Positions 27,501-34,738 of a stretch of 64,000 nt of DNA are shown here, in pieces. The translations under genes were made by a program, and so were the position numbers. The stretch spans positions 42,279-106,278 of IMG/VR virus record IMGVR_UViG_3300023179_000041. One strand, written 5' to 3'. The stretch comes from a virus. Numbering within the stretch: the first letter of the stretch is position 1; every line of letters starts with the position of its first letter. The notes beneath the pieces were generated by a model. It did no database searches, was not told the DNA's origin, and saw nothing but the letters and a program-made list of their open reading frames with translations.

Positions 27501-28347
27501 CACATATGCCGACTCAAGTAGCCGATTTCTGCGATTGGGTCCGCAGTCATGGCCGGATAATAACAGCGCTGCATCTCTTGTTATTTCTACAACAGTTGGA
27601 GGGGGTTCTTACACCAGAATTTTATCAACAGGTATCAATACACCATCAATAACTTCTGATGTCTTCTATGGGAGTTTTGCGCGAATTGACGATTATCGAA
27701 ACAGTGCTGGAGGAAATGCAAACTTTTTTGGAACTTTATACGGAAATATAACTGGGAATGCTGCCACCGCAGATAGTGCAAATAATGCAAATAATGCAAA
27801 TTACGCAAGCAATGCTGGTGCTGTTAGCGGATACGCAGTAAGTACTGGATTTGGAAGTACCAACAGCCTCCCAGTGCGCGAAGGTGATGCATCGATTGGT
27901 GCTCAATACTTTAGATTTGATGGCGGAGCATCAATCAATCCAGGACAAGGCCAAGAAATTCGCGTTCGTAATGATGGTTATATTTTGCGTTATAATTCCA
28001 GACGTGACCTTAAGGAGCAAATTCAAAACATAGAACCAGATTTTGCTATAAATTTGATTCAATCACTTCAGCCGGTATCTTTTAGGTGGAAAACAAATGA
28101 TTATGACGACCCTGTTTTTGCAGAACATACAAGCACGTATAAAGAATTTGGTTTTATCGCAGAAGATGTTGCTGCGGTAACTCCGCATTTGGCTAGTTTC
28201 CGAACTAATGAAGGCGGAACTGGCATTGCCCCATCATCGTGGCAGTCAAACGGGCTTATATCAATATCCGTTTCTGCCATTAAGGGGCTTATTGTCGAAA
28301 TTAATGCGTTGAAAGACCGTATTTCGGCGCTAGAATCTCAGCCATGA
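24538..28347 (+). CDS. tail hub / receptor-binding protein with S74 chaperone domain
   Basis: 1269 aa. Residues 1-145 and about 290-560 resemble the Gp37-type hub (Y-V-P-R-W-K-T-I-Q-F-S-D-Q-L-N-D-V-G-S-A; L-D-V-L-N-E-V-A-S-N-T-G-V-D-W). Between them, about 148-285 is an inserted fibre-type domain (V-A-T-T-G-N-L-S-A-T-Y-S-N-G ... V-L-V-K-N-Q-T-N-A-A-H-N-G-V-Y). Two about 50-residue stalk repeats (TSFHVDTNGNMWIG / TSFHVDTAGNMWLG) follow. The last about 120 residues are a Peptidase_S74 intramolecular chaperone (S-R-R-D-L-K-E-Q-I ... F-G-F-I-A-E-D-V ... ending in a coiled coil), which trimerises the stalk and usually cleaves itself off at the Ser. Confidence 0.85.
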   Translation: MAKTTWDVWVVLANNPNQTIAYVPRWKTIQFSDQLNDVGSATLEHDFSDPFFAAFQADRGDSLLDGPYALQVRRDGTPVFTFFIEDVQVDRAGVSQALTMGGRGIASAMEWAIVLPEDFSNQIRVTAGTTQRPRFFDRLFPGYAYNVRVATTGNLSATYSNGPQTDVPGAGARLTATSNGSINNAGIDGLTDLVVGDTVLVKNQTNAAHNGVYWIATIGGASEPWILQRTARADGSPIGDLAVDNTAFVTDGTTNGYTSWRISDNGSLSNSNQVGTNNIVWSSVSLGSFTGISAFYILFKEADTGYEYSTKKADFGTVKTLYGRGGTGYAVDWPLSLDATLNASMGKTDSKGHVVQDGGNFNIAVGRTILDVLNEVASNTGVDWHVAPTGAISIAVRPFSTATVVFDDPFGNDLTSGSAALLFSLPMLEQVETRTSVAELRTVVYGSDGFNLDRQISDRTGIYGFRETFIENTSDDAPAVANITAAAVRQVRDGKLQITTSFAERDGMIAWEDFGIGDKVLVEIDTGVFSERIISAIGASVDENGNETVEVTFGDVFQDLASNLKYAANYGRLSAAEIPTFTLRGTSSQPTKATGTSIGAEVQGLSNRVVASWVPADNTSAAQYEAIVYREEQNSVGIAITYPIVNIYRDGNIAYCQVDSAHGFDVGDRINIYDTTNDYFDRTSVFLTSASGAYFTFNDAGPDIDSGTYTSGDVVRVVERHSTFVPANQTSATFENLAAPGREYQFTVLPYTSNGQAGLPADPISFTASASAQILLGGAIRSNNYVQNTSGWTIEHDGFAELNNLIVRNGTWVQGTLTAPTLQTATSNPKLVITSAGLYAYNSAGDIVTSIASTTGAFSTVSGAFSGTINVGGNDATSFHVDTNGNMWIGATTFASAPFRVSSAGELTATSGTFSGAFAGTLDIGGSDTTSFHVDTAGNMWLGAATYAAAPFKVSNAGALSATGATVTGTINASSGTIGNLSISDGAITYADSSSRFLRLGPQSWPDNNSAASLVISTTVGGGSYTRILSTGINTPSITSDVFYGSFARIDDYRNSAGGNANFFGTLYGNITGNAATADSANNANNANYASNAGAVSGYAVSTGFGSTNSLPVREGDASIGAQYFRFDGGASINPGQGQEIRVRNDGYILRYNSRRDLKEQIQNIEPDFAINLIQSLQPVSFRWKTNDYDDPVFAEHTSTYKEFGFIAEDVAAVTPHLASFRTNEGGTGIAPSSWQSNGLISISVSAIKGLIVEINALKDRISALESQP

Positions 28348-28502
28348 CCAACAGTAGACCACAGCCAGACATAAACGTAGTTATCGCCGAATTGTCCATC
28401 CAGGTGGCCAATTTAACCCGTGAAAACGCCATTCTTAAGGCCACAATTCAGGCTATGCAGGGCACAAAAACAACAGATGGCGGCGAGTTGGAAACCGAAT
28501 AA
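28344..28502 (+). CDS. short coiled-coil protein after the tail hub
   Basis: 52 aa, ATGA overlap with the hub stop. The centre (VVIAELSIQVANLTRENAILKA) is a leucine-zipper-like heptad helix; the ends are polar. Probably an accessory or assembly factor of the hub. Its 3' end contains a TTGGAA -35 for the next gene. Confidence 0.6.
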   Translation: MTNSRPQPDINVVIAELSIQVANLTRENAILKATIQAMQGTKTTDGGELETE

Positions 28503-28517
28503 CACCCCGGCTATACT
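28488..28517 (+). promoter_or_regulatory. promoter before replication region
   Basis: TTGGAA, 18-bp spacer, TATACT, then a 38-nt leader and SD GGAGGG before the gene at 28556. It marks the switch from tail to replication genes. Confidence 0.5.
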
Positions 28518-28555
28518 GTTAGTACAACATAACCACAAACAAGTTAGGAGGGCGT

Positions 28556-29404
28556 ATGCCCGTAAACTTTGACGATTACATCTCCACCTCACTGAGGTGG
28601 GCAATGTTTAAGGCAGATTGGCCTGATGCCACTGTCGAATTCTCAGAAGGGACTGCTGGCGATGCTGGTATTCCTTCGTCTTTCCACAAGAAAGATGAGA
28701 AGGTGTGCATTGCGACAATCACCCGATTCGTTGGCGATAAGCGCCCAATGATTGGCTACAAGACGCTTTCTGATGCTCGCTCGCGCGATACCGATTCGTG
28801 GAACGTCCTTTGCTCAAAGGCAATGGGCCGTGCGCTGAAGAAGGCTGGCTATCCAGACAACATGAACGACCTCAAGGTCTGGATGCGTTTTCGAGAGGCA
28901 ACTGGCAGTGCAACTCCTGCCCAACCAAAGCAGGTTTCGCAGATGGAGACAAAGTCGGTTGTCGCTGGAGTTTCATTGACTCAGCCACAACTCCCGATTG
29001 AGTCCAAAGAGCAGCCGGTCAAGAAGCCACTTATGGACTGGCCAAATGAGACGGAGCGCGAAGAGGCGCACCGCCTATTCAAGCAGTCTTGCTCTGACCT
29101 CTCGCCTGACGACCTTGAGACTTTGCGTGACGCTCACGACAAACTCAATAACCGTGCTTGGCCAATGCCCAAAGCGGAATTGAACACTCTTATCATCACG
29201 CTTGAAGGCATCCGTTCAAACAAAAAAGAGAGCGGAACAATCGGCATTGACGCAGTGAAGTCAATGTACGATTTCTCTTCTCCGAGCATTCAGGCAATCG
29301 TTCGTGAAAAACTTGGCAACCCAGAATCTTGGCCAGCCGAGTTGAGCGAGGCTGAGTACGACCAGATGGTTCAGGTGTTTGAGGCTGCTTCGGAAGCCGA
29401 ATGA
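28556..29404 (+). CDS. hypothetical protein, possible single-strand annealing type
   Basis: 282 aa with SD AGGAGGG. The N-terminal 110 residues contain W-N-V-L-C-S-K-A-M-G-R-A-L-K-K-A-G-Y, reminiscent of the A-x-G-R-A-L-A-x-x-G-Y segment of Erf/Rad52-like annealing proteins, after basic strands (KVCIATITRFVGDKRPMIGYKTL). The remainder is a Pro/Gln linker and a helical C-terminal domain. It leads a run of overlapping genes including a HIRAN protein and a replication-type helix-turn-helix protein. The annealing idea is weak; treat as unknown. Confidence 0.55.
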   Translation: MPVNFDDYISTSLRWAMFKADWPDATVEFSEGTAGDAGIPSSFHKKDEKVCIATITRFVGDKRPMIGYKTLSDARSRDTDSWNVLCSKAMGRALKKAGYPDNMNDLKVWMRFREATGSATPAQPKQVSQMETKSVVAGVSLTQPQLPIESKEQPVKKPLMDWPNETEREEAHRLFKQSCSDLSPDDLETLRDAHDKLNNRAWPMPKAELNTLIITLEGIRSNKKESGTIGIDAVKSMYDFSSPSIQAIVREKLGNPESWPAELSEAEYDQMVQVFEAASEAE

Positions 29405-29763
29405 CGTCGTATATCGACGGAACAATGCCAGAACAATTCGTCACAAAAGTTGTTGGTGTCTCTTTCGTGGAGGCATATCCAGAGAACATTTATGCGCTTG
29501 CCAAAGATACGGCAATCATGAATGCCCCCCTGTCTCTAGTCAGAGACCCCAACAACGAGCATGATAAATATGCGATTCGCGTTGAGGCATTCAATGGCGC
29601 ACTTGGTCATCTGCCAAGGCTGATATCGCTGATTCTGGCCCCGAAACTAGATGCTGGAGAAGTGTGGAATGCTTCCGTCCATTCCATCGTTGTCTCTAGC
29701 GAAAATGTAAATCAACCAGGTATAAAAATTCACGTTTGGAGAACCAGCAATGAGAATGGATGA
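29401..29763 (+). CDS. HIRAN-domain protein
   Basis: 120 aa, ATGA overlap upstream. V-V-G-V-S-F-V-E-A-Y-P-E-N-I at about 17-30, L-V-R-D-P-N-N-E-H-D-K-Y-A-I-R-V-E at about 46-62, and L-G-H-L-P-R at about 68-73 are the HIRAN signature. HIRAN domains recognise 3' ends or stalled-fork DNA, usually as part of SNF2 proteins; here the domain stands alone while a SNF2 helicase is encoded at 13662-15854. It may guide that helicase or a replication protein. The C-terminus overlaps the next gene by 14 bp. Confidence 0.8.
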   Translation: MTSYIDGTMPEQFVTKVVGVSFVEAYPENIYALAKDTAIMNAPLSLVRDPNNEHDKYAIRVEAFNGALGHLPRLISLILAPKLDAGEVWNASVHSIVVSSENVNQPGIKIHVWRTSNENG

Positions 29764-30292
29764 ACTTATTGCCGATGTCGGCGAAACACTCAAGAAGGGA
29801 ATTGAATCTGTTGCCGGACGACTTGAACGCCAAGAAGAAAAAATTGATGAACAAGAACTATTTTACGCATTGGTTGAATTTGGCGAACTGAAATACCTAG
29901 TTAGGACATTGGAGACTCGCCTAAACATCATTCTCACCGAAAACATGAGACTGAGCGGAGAAAAATATTTAGAATTTAACGGCATGCTTGCAGAGCGCAA
30001 AGTAAGTTCGAGTCGCAAAAACTGGGAACACAACACCCTCATTGAGGCAGTCGTAAACAAGGCTATTTCCGGCGCTTCCGAAAGCGTCGTGGACCCCAAT
30101 ACGGGCGAGGTAGTGGACCTTGCTTCTATTTCAAAGCCCCTTATTGATGCCGTTGTCGAGAATTTGACTCGCGCAGCAGCCATTCGTGACTGGCGCGTTA
30201 CAGCGCTTCGTGCAATGATTCCTGGCCTAAATCCAGATGACTTTTGCGAAGTAGAAAAAGCAGAGCGCGTATCAATCAGGAGGAAGCAATGA
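29750..30292 (+). CDS. hypothetical helical protein
   Basis: 180 aa; the start could be ATG 29750 or 29756. About residues 8-60 are a probable coiled coil (GIESVAGRLERQEEKIDEQELFY), followed by a second helical domain ending in a basic tail (KAERVSIRRKQ). No known family. Overlaps on both sides suggest co-translation with the HIRAN protein and a tiny membrane protein. Confidence 0.6.
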   Translation: MRMDELIADVGETLKKGIESVAGRLERQEEKIDEQELFYALVEFGELKYLVRTLETRLNIILTENMRLSGEKYLEFNGMLAERKVSSSRKNWEHNTLIEAVVNKAISGASESVVDPNTGEVVDLASISKPLIDAVVENLTRAAAIRDWRVTALRAMIPGLNPDDFCEVEKAERVSIRRKQ

Positions 30293-30387
30293 GGCCACTC
30301 GGATTGACCGTCGCCGTAGTGGTGACAACTCTTGTGATGATTGTTTTGCTGATTAATCTTGACGGCGTAATTGGAAGTAACCTGTGA
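30289..30387 (+). CDS. 32-residue membrane microprotein
   Basis: MRPLGLTVAVVVTTL ... INLDGVIGSNL. SD AGGAGGA (30278-30284) is ideal and the ATG overlaps the preceding stop (ATGA), so the reading is well supported despite its length. Residues about 5-23 form a single membrane helix with N-in topology. Its own stop overlaps the next GTG. Too short for family assignment. Confidence 0.6.
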   Translation: MRPLGLTVAVVVTTLVMIVLLINLDGVIGSNL

Positions 30388-30563
30388 TTCCAACAAGAGA
30401 TGCTCCAGAAATCGTGGACGTAGCGGTAAAGCAGCATTTGCGCAAACTGACAAAGCCAACCTCAATCCATGGTATTTCTTCTGCACTCCGATACAGTCGT
30501 GAGGTCATTTCGCAGTCATTGGTCAGAATAGCAACAGAATTAGTGAGGAAAGATGTCAATTAA
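30384..30563 (+). CDS. small basic protein
   Basis: 59 aa from a GTG (GTGA overlap with the previous stop): MIPTRDAPEIVDVAVKQHLR ... ending RKDVN. Basic and helical; could be a small DNA-binding protein (ISSALRYSREVISQSLVRIA resembles a helix-turn-helix pair). It overlaps the next gene start by 11 bp. Confidence 0.55.
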   Translation: MIPTRDAPEIVDVAVKQHLRKLTKPTSIHGISSALRYSREVISQSLVRIATELVRKDVN

Positions 30564-31218
30564 AATCATGGACTGGGTATTCGAGAACTCCAAGGCTCAA
30601 GGCATCGAGCGATTGATTCTGCTCGTCATTGCTGACCATTGCAACAGCGAAGGCGAGCATGCATTCCCAAGAATCAGCGTGATTGCTAAGCGCGCCAATG
30701 TTTCCGAGAGAACCGTAAAACGCAAACTACAAGATTTGGTTGAACTTGGAGAACTAAAAGTTGTTAAGCGGCACGGAACGTCGAACCTATATAAAATTGT
30801 CACCAGAAAAAATAAAACTTCTTCAAACGAAATAGTTCCCATCGAGCCAAAGGTGCAAAAAAGCAAAAAGCGAGAACGCAATCCGATTTGGGACACGCTC
30901 CTTGAAGTATGTGGAGTCAACCCGAACAAAGTCAATTCAAACGAGGCATCTCGATATGGTCGAATGGTCAGGATTCTAAATGAATCTGATGCGACCCCAG
31001 AAGATATTCGCGTTCGTGCAGAAATATATAAACAAAAATTTTCCTACGCCACAATGACCCCAACGGCATTAGTGAATCGCTGGTCTGAATGTGACCCAGC
31101 AAGTCAACCGATGAACGGCTTGAACGGCGTTGTGCCGAAAGGCTGGAACGCTATTAAGGCAGCACGCGAACAGCGGCTATCTCAAGCCGTAACAGTGAAA
31201 GGTGAATTGAATGTCTGA
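30553..31218 (+). CDS. replication-type helix-turn-helix protein (HTH_36/DnaD-like)
   Basis: 221 aa with SD GAGGAAAG. Residues 1-80 are a winged helix: I-E-R-L-I-L-L-V-I-A-D-H-C-N-S-E-G-E-H-A-F-P-R-I-S-V-I-A-K-R-A-N-V-S-E-R-T-V-K-R, in two parts, typical of the replication initiator N-domains of phages and plasmids. A basic linker (about 90-113) leads to a helical C-terminal domain resembling DnaD-type helicase loaders (PTALVNRWSECDP). With the genes at 31211 and 31501 it may form the initiation module. Confidence 0.75.
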   Translation: MSIKIMDWVFENSKAQGIERLILLVIADHCNSEGEHAFPRISVIAKRANVSERTVKRKLQDLVELGELKVVKRHGTSNLYKIVTRKNKTSSNEIVPIEPKVQKSKKRERNPIWDTLLEVCGVNPNKVNSNEASRYGRMVRILNESDATPEDIRVRAEIYKQKFSYATMTPTALVNRWSECDPASQPMNGLNGVVPKGWNAIKAAREQRLSQAVTVKGELNV

Positions 31219-31501
31219 AACTTTTTACGACCCAGAAAAAAATTACCTTGGTGTTGGGCGCAATGCGATTCCTGGTGATACATCATTCGATGACTGGATG
31301 TCATTTGGCATCGCGCGCGGTTGGTGTGGACCACCAGTCTGCTACACCCATGATGGATTTCCAATGTCAGAAGAAGAAGGTCAAGAATTTGAATCTGGCG
31401 ACCCGTGCGTACACATGATTCGACTTTACAATGATGACGAACACAAAAAAGCAATTGAGGATTCCCATTCGCCAAGCCAATGGAGAAACAGTTACACATA
31501 A
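31211..31501 (+). CDS. hypothetical acidic protein
   Basis: 96 aa, overlaps its neighbours by 8 and 1 bp. Contains G-I-A-R-G-W-C-G-P-P-V-C-Y-T-H-D-G-F-P, a motif seen in several actinophage proteins of unknown role that accompany replication genes. Two Cys and one His are visible but no clear zinc motif. Confidence 0.6.
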   Translation: MSETFYDPEKNYLGVGRNAIPGDTSFDDWMSFGIARGWCGPPVCYTHDGFPMSEEEGQEFESGDPCVHMIRLYNDDEHKKAIEDSHSPSQWRNSYT

Positions 31502-31848
31502 TGACCCCTGACCAAGCAGACGCAATAATCGCCGAACTAAATGTTTGTTTCCCCTCCAAGAACCTTGTGGTTGAAGAAGTTCGTAGGTGGGAGCAAAACC
31601 TAGAGCGATTCCATTTTGAGGATGCCAGAGCGGCGGTAAAGCGGATTGAGGATACAAGCCGCTTTTTCCCGTCTTGGGCTGAGTTTCGCGAGACCATCTG
31701 GCCACTTCATGAGCACAGGCTCTGGGTCGAAAAGGAACGTCGCGACGCCGAACGCAAGCAACTTGAGAAGCCACAAACAGAAGAAGAAAAGCAACGCATC
31801 TCCGCGATTATCTCTGAAATTATGTCTGGGCTGCGCACTCCCAAGTAA
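31501..31848 (+). CDS. small helical protein, possible helicase-loader type
   Basis: 115 aa; the ATG shares its A with the preceding TAA. M-T-P-D-Q-A-D-A-I-I-A-E-L-N and W-E-Q-N-L-E-R-F-H-F-E-D-A-R-A-A-V followed by F-F-P-S-W-A-E-F resemble the N-domain of replisome organisers / phage helicase loaders (G39P-like), which hold a four-helix bundle. The C-terminal 40 residues are a charged helix. The match is by feel of the pattern only. Confidence 0.55.
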   Translation: MTPDQADAIIAELNVCFPSKNLVVEEVRRWEQNLERFHFEDARAAVKRIEDTSRFFPSWAEFRETIWPLHEHRLWVEKERRDAERKQLEKPQTEEEKQRISAIISEIMSGLRTPK

Positions 31849-31858
31849 ATACTTGTTC

Positions 31859-31864
31859 TATACT
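31859..31864 (+). promoter_or_regulatory. -10 box TATACT for ParB-like gene
   Basis: TATACT ends 7 nt before the ATG at 31872, suggesting a leaderless transcript. No good -35 is seen 17 bp upstream. Confidence 0.35.
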
Positions 31865-31871
31865 TGTCCGC

Positions 31872-33191
31872 ATGTCGGACAACATTCAAGTAAATACAGA
31901 GATAGTTGAAATCACCAGTCTTAAGCCATACCCAAAGAACCCGCGTCGCGGTGATGTTGAGGCAATCGCACAATCACTCAAAGTGAATGGACAGTACAAA
32001 CCAATCGTCGTGAATAAGCGCGACAACACCATTCTTGCCGGTAACCACACATGGAGAGCGGCACGAAGCCTGGGCTGGACACACATTGCAGTTTCGTTTG
32101 TCGATGTAGACGATTACGGTGCGCAAAAAATTGTTCTGGCTGACAATCGCACGTCCGATATGTCTTCCTATGACGATTCAAAACTCCTTGACCTTCTGCA
32201 ATCGTTGTCGACGCTTGATGGAACAGGATTCCAGCAGGTTGACATCGACCAACTTGAAGCACTAATTAGCGGAGACGGAGAATTTGAAGCGCCTAACCGA
32301 GATAGAACCGGCGCGGTTGGCAAGGAAATTCGTGTATGTGTTGGAAGTTACAGAATTCTTGTTGATGACGATGTTTACTCTGATTGGGCAAATGATATTG
32401 CTACAAAAGTTGGAGATGATGACAAGGTTCTAGTCGAACTCAAGAAGCGTTTACGTCTTTCAGATGTAACTCATTTACCACCAGAAAAAACAAAGCCAAA
32501 GCGACAAAAACGAAATATCGACAGGCAGCAAATGCACTCTGTGATGCTTTCTACGGAAAATGTCGACATCAATAGCGTCTTCCCATACCCGCTCAATGCA
32601 CGACAGGGCGATATCGGCCTGATTGCTGAATCTTTAAGCAAGAACGGTCAGTTCCGGCCAATTGTTGTCAACAAACGGGACAATTCAATCTTGGTTGGTA
32701 ATCACACGTGGAAGGCAGCCAAGATGTTGGGGTGGAAACAAATTGCGGCAACCTTTGTTGATTGCGATGAGGAGGAGGCAGCAAAGATTGTTCTTGTGGA
32801 CAACAAGACTGCAGACCTTGGGTCTTATGACCATGTTGAACTAGCAGAAATTCTTCAAACACTTCCAGTGTTTGACGGAACCGGATATACAGGAGATGAC
32901 TTAGACGACCTGATGCATGAGGTCGCCGGTTGGGGTATCAAAGAAAAACCAGTCAAAGAAAAGAACGATAAGCCCAGAAACGTTACGGCGATTATCGGAA
33001 AGTGGGAGTTCAAGATGGCGCCTAACTTTTATGAAGATTGGGAAGAGGCAATGTTTGTTGAGTTCGGATACTCATATGAAGAGGTTTGCGCTGGAATTGT
33101 TGGTCTTTTGGACATTCAAAACGATGCATGGGTTTCTACCCGTCAGCGACGTTCAAAGAAGGTCAGCCCGCGTAGGGCAAACGGAGAATAA
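31872..33191 (+). CDS. tandem ParB/Srx-domain protein
   Basis: 439 aa with two copies of the ParB/sulfiredoxin-like domain. Copy 1 (about 8-135): P-Y-P-K-N-P-R-R-G-D, V-N-G-Q-Y-K-P-I-V-V-N-K-R-D-N-T-I-L-A-G-N-H-T-W. Copy 2 (about 230-350): P-Y-P-L-N-A-R-Q-G-D, K-N-G-Q-F-R-P-I-V-V-N-K-R-D-N-S-I-L-V-G-N-H-T-W. Both keep the G-N-H nucleotide-site motif, while copy 2 has lost the P-R of N-P-R. ParB/Srx folds bind or hydrolyse nucleoside triphosphates; phage versions often accompany DNA methyltransferases. The stop overlaps the next ATG (TAATG). Confidence 0.85.
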   Translation: MSDNIQVNTEIVEITSLKPYPKNPRRGDVEAIAQSLKVNGQYKPIVVNKRDNTILAGNHTWRAARSLGWTHIAVSFVDVDDYGAQKIVLADNRTSDMSSYDDSKLLDLLQSLSTLDGTGFQQVDIDQLEALISGDGEFEAPNRDRTGAVGKEIRVCVGSYRILVDDDVYSDWANDIATKVGDDDKVLVELKKRLRLSDVTHLPPEKTKPKRQKRNIDRQQMHSVMLSTENVDINSVFPYPLNARQGDIGLIAESLSKNGQFRPIVVNKRDNSILVGNHTWKAAKMLGWKQIAATFVDCDEEEAAKIVLVDNKTADLGSYDHVELAEILQTLPVFDGTGYTGDDLDDLMHEVAGWGIKEKPVKEKNDKPRNVTAIIGKWEFKMAPNFYEDWEEAMFVEFGYSYEEVCAGIVGLLDIQNDAWVSTRQRRSKKVSPRRANGE

Positions 33192-34738
33192 TGAAGCCCG
33201 TTCTTGCATCAGTAACAGACTTAAGGCCATCTGCATACAATCCGCGCAAAGCGGATGCAGAGAGGCTTGAGTTGGTTGAATTATCGCTGCGCAAGTTCGG
33301 TTGGCTATTACCTATCTACGCAGACAAGGATGGCGAGATTCTCAGTGGTCACCAGCGCCACATGGTCGCCACAAATATGGGAGCCACGATGGTCCCCGTC
33401 GTGCGTGTTCCTTCGTTCAAGATTGAGCGACGCATGGGCATCAACGTCCTTTATAACCGTGCTACGAACGACATGTACAAAACTCGTTCAACCACAGAAC
33501 TCAAAGATGACCTAATGGCAAAACTTGGAGACCTTGAGAAAATCAAGATGCTCCCAGACATCCCTGTTGATTCTCTAGAATGGTATCCAGTACTTAAGAC
33601 CAAGCCGGTTTCCACTCTTAGGCTCATACAACTGAACGGAAAATGGCCGGAACAGCACGCAGTTGCTATGGCAGCGCAGTTAAAAACTAACGGGCTTCCC
33701 CAGATGCCGGTCATCTGCACCACTGACTACAAGGTTCTCAATGGCCTTGCCAGGCTGACATACGCAGTGTCAGTAAATGAAGACTTTGTTCAGACCGTAC
33801 AGGTAGCGCCAGACATTGCCGAAGAGGTAACAGCAATGCTGAACCTTCTGACGATGGATTACAACATTCAAGAACGATATGAAGACCTGCTTCGATACAA
33901 CTCGTTTCGTCGAAAAAACCAACGGGTTCAGATTCTCACACCAACATTCTTGGAAGATTTTCTCCGCCACTTCATTAACTCTGGCAATCGTAACGGCGCC
34001 TTTGAACTCGATAACCCGCGCCATGTAGAACTATGGAAAGAGTATTACGGCACTCACGTCATTGACTTTGGTGCTGGTCTATGCGACAAGACTCAGATTC
34101 TCCGAAACATGGGAGTGGATGCAGTTGAATTTGAGCCTTTCTTCCTTGCCAAAGACAACGAAACAATCGATACGGACGCCGCTCGCGAACTTACGTCAAA
34201 ATTCCTTGCCCGCGTTGCGGACGGTACGGAGTGGGACAGTATCTTTATCGCTTCGGTATTCAACAGCATCCCATTCCTGCAAGACCGCAAACACGTGATT
34301 GCCATTGTCGCTTCCTTGTCGTCCCCACATACAAAACTCCACACAGCCGCTATATGCACGGAATCAGACCGTTGGTTCAATCACACTCGCGGAGATTTAA
34401 AGAAGGGACACGACACGTCAAGCAACGGATTTGCCCTTGATTACGAGCCACGCATCATCATCTCCGATATCGCTCTAAAGCCAAAGGTCCAGAAGTACCA
34501 TACCGAAACCGAGTTCAGCGAACTCATTAGGCACGGCTACCGGCATGTAGATACGTTCTTGACCGCCAAAAACGGGCTTGTTCAAGCCGTTGGTTCCAAT
34601 GCCCGACAAATTGGGGTCGACGAACTACGTGTTGCAATTGAGTTTGAGTTCAATGTCCCACATCCAGAAGGCCGTCGTCTTGGAATGGTGGAGGAAGCAA
34701 AAGCGGCGTTTTCCAAGAGGCTTGGGATTCAATTATGA
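33191..34738 (+). CDS. ParB/Srx domain fused to methyltransferase-like domain
   Basis: 515 aa. Residues about 1-110 are a ParB/Srx domain (A-Y-N-P-R-K-A-D, L-S-L-R-K-F-G-W-L-L-P-I-Y-A, I-L-S-G-H-Q-R-H-M-V-A). About 110-270 is a helical middle with a second degenerate version (LRLIQLNGKWPEQHAVAMA). From about 290 a Rossmann-type segment V-I-D-F-G-A-G-L-C-D-K-T-Q-I-L resembles class I methyltransferase motif I, with E-F-E-P-F-F as motif II. No D/N-P-P-Y/W/F catalytic motif is obvious, so the modified atom is unclear. It sits between a tandem ParB and a carboxy-SAM synthase homologue, with ATGA coupling to the latter. Confidence 0.75.
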   Translation: MKPVLASVTDLRPSAYNPRKADAERLELVELSLRKFGWLLPIYADKDGEILSGHQRHMVATNMGATMVPVVRVPSFKIERRMGINVLYNRATNDMYKTRSTTELKDDLMAKLGDLEKIKMLPDIPVDSLEWYPVLKTKPVSTLRLIQLNGKWPEQHAVAMAAQLKTNGLPQMPVICTTDYKVLNGLARLTYAVSVNEDFVQTVQVAPDIAEEVTAMLNLLTMDYNIQERYEDLLRYNSFRRKNQRVQILTPTFLEDFLRHFINSGNRNGAFELDNPRHVELWKEYYGTHVIDFGAGLCDKTQILRNMGVDAVEFEPFFLAKDNETIDTDAARELTSKFLARVADGTEWDSIFIASVFNSIPFLQDRKHVIAIVASLSSPHTKLHTAAICTESDRWFNHTRGDLKKGHDTSSNGFALDYEPRIIISDIALKPKVQKYHTETEFSELIRHGYRHVDTFLTAKNGLVQAVGSNARQIGVDELRVAIEFEFNVPHPEGRRLGMVEEAKAAFSKRLGIQL

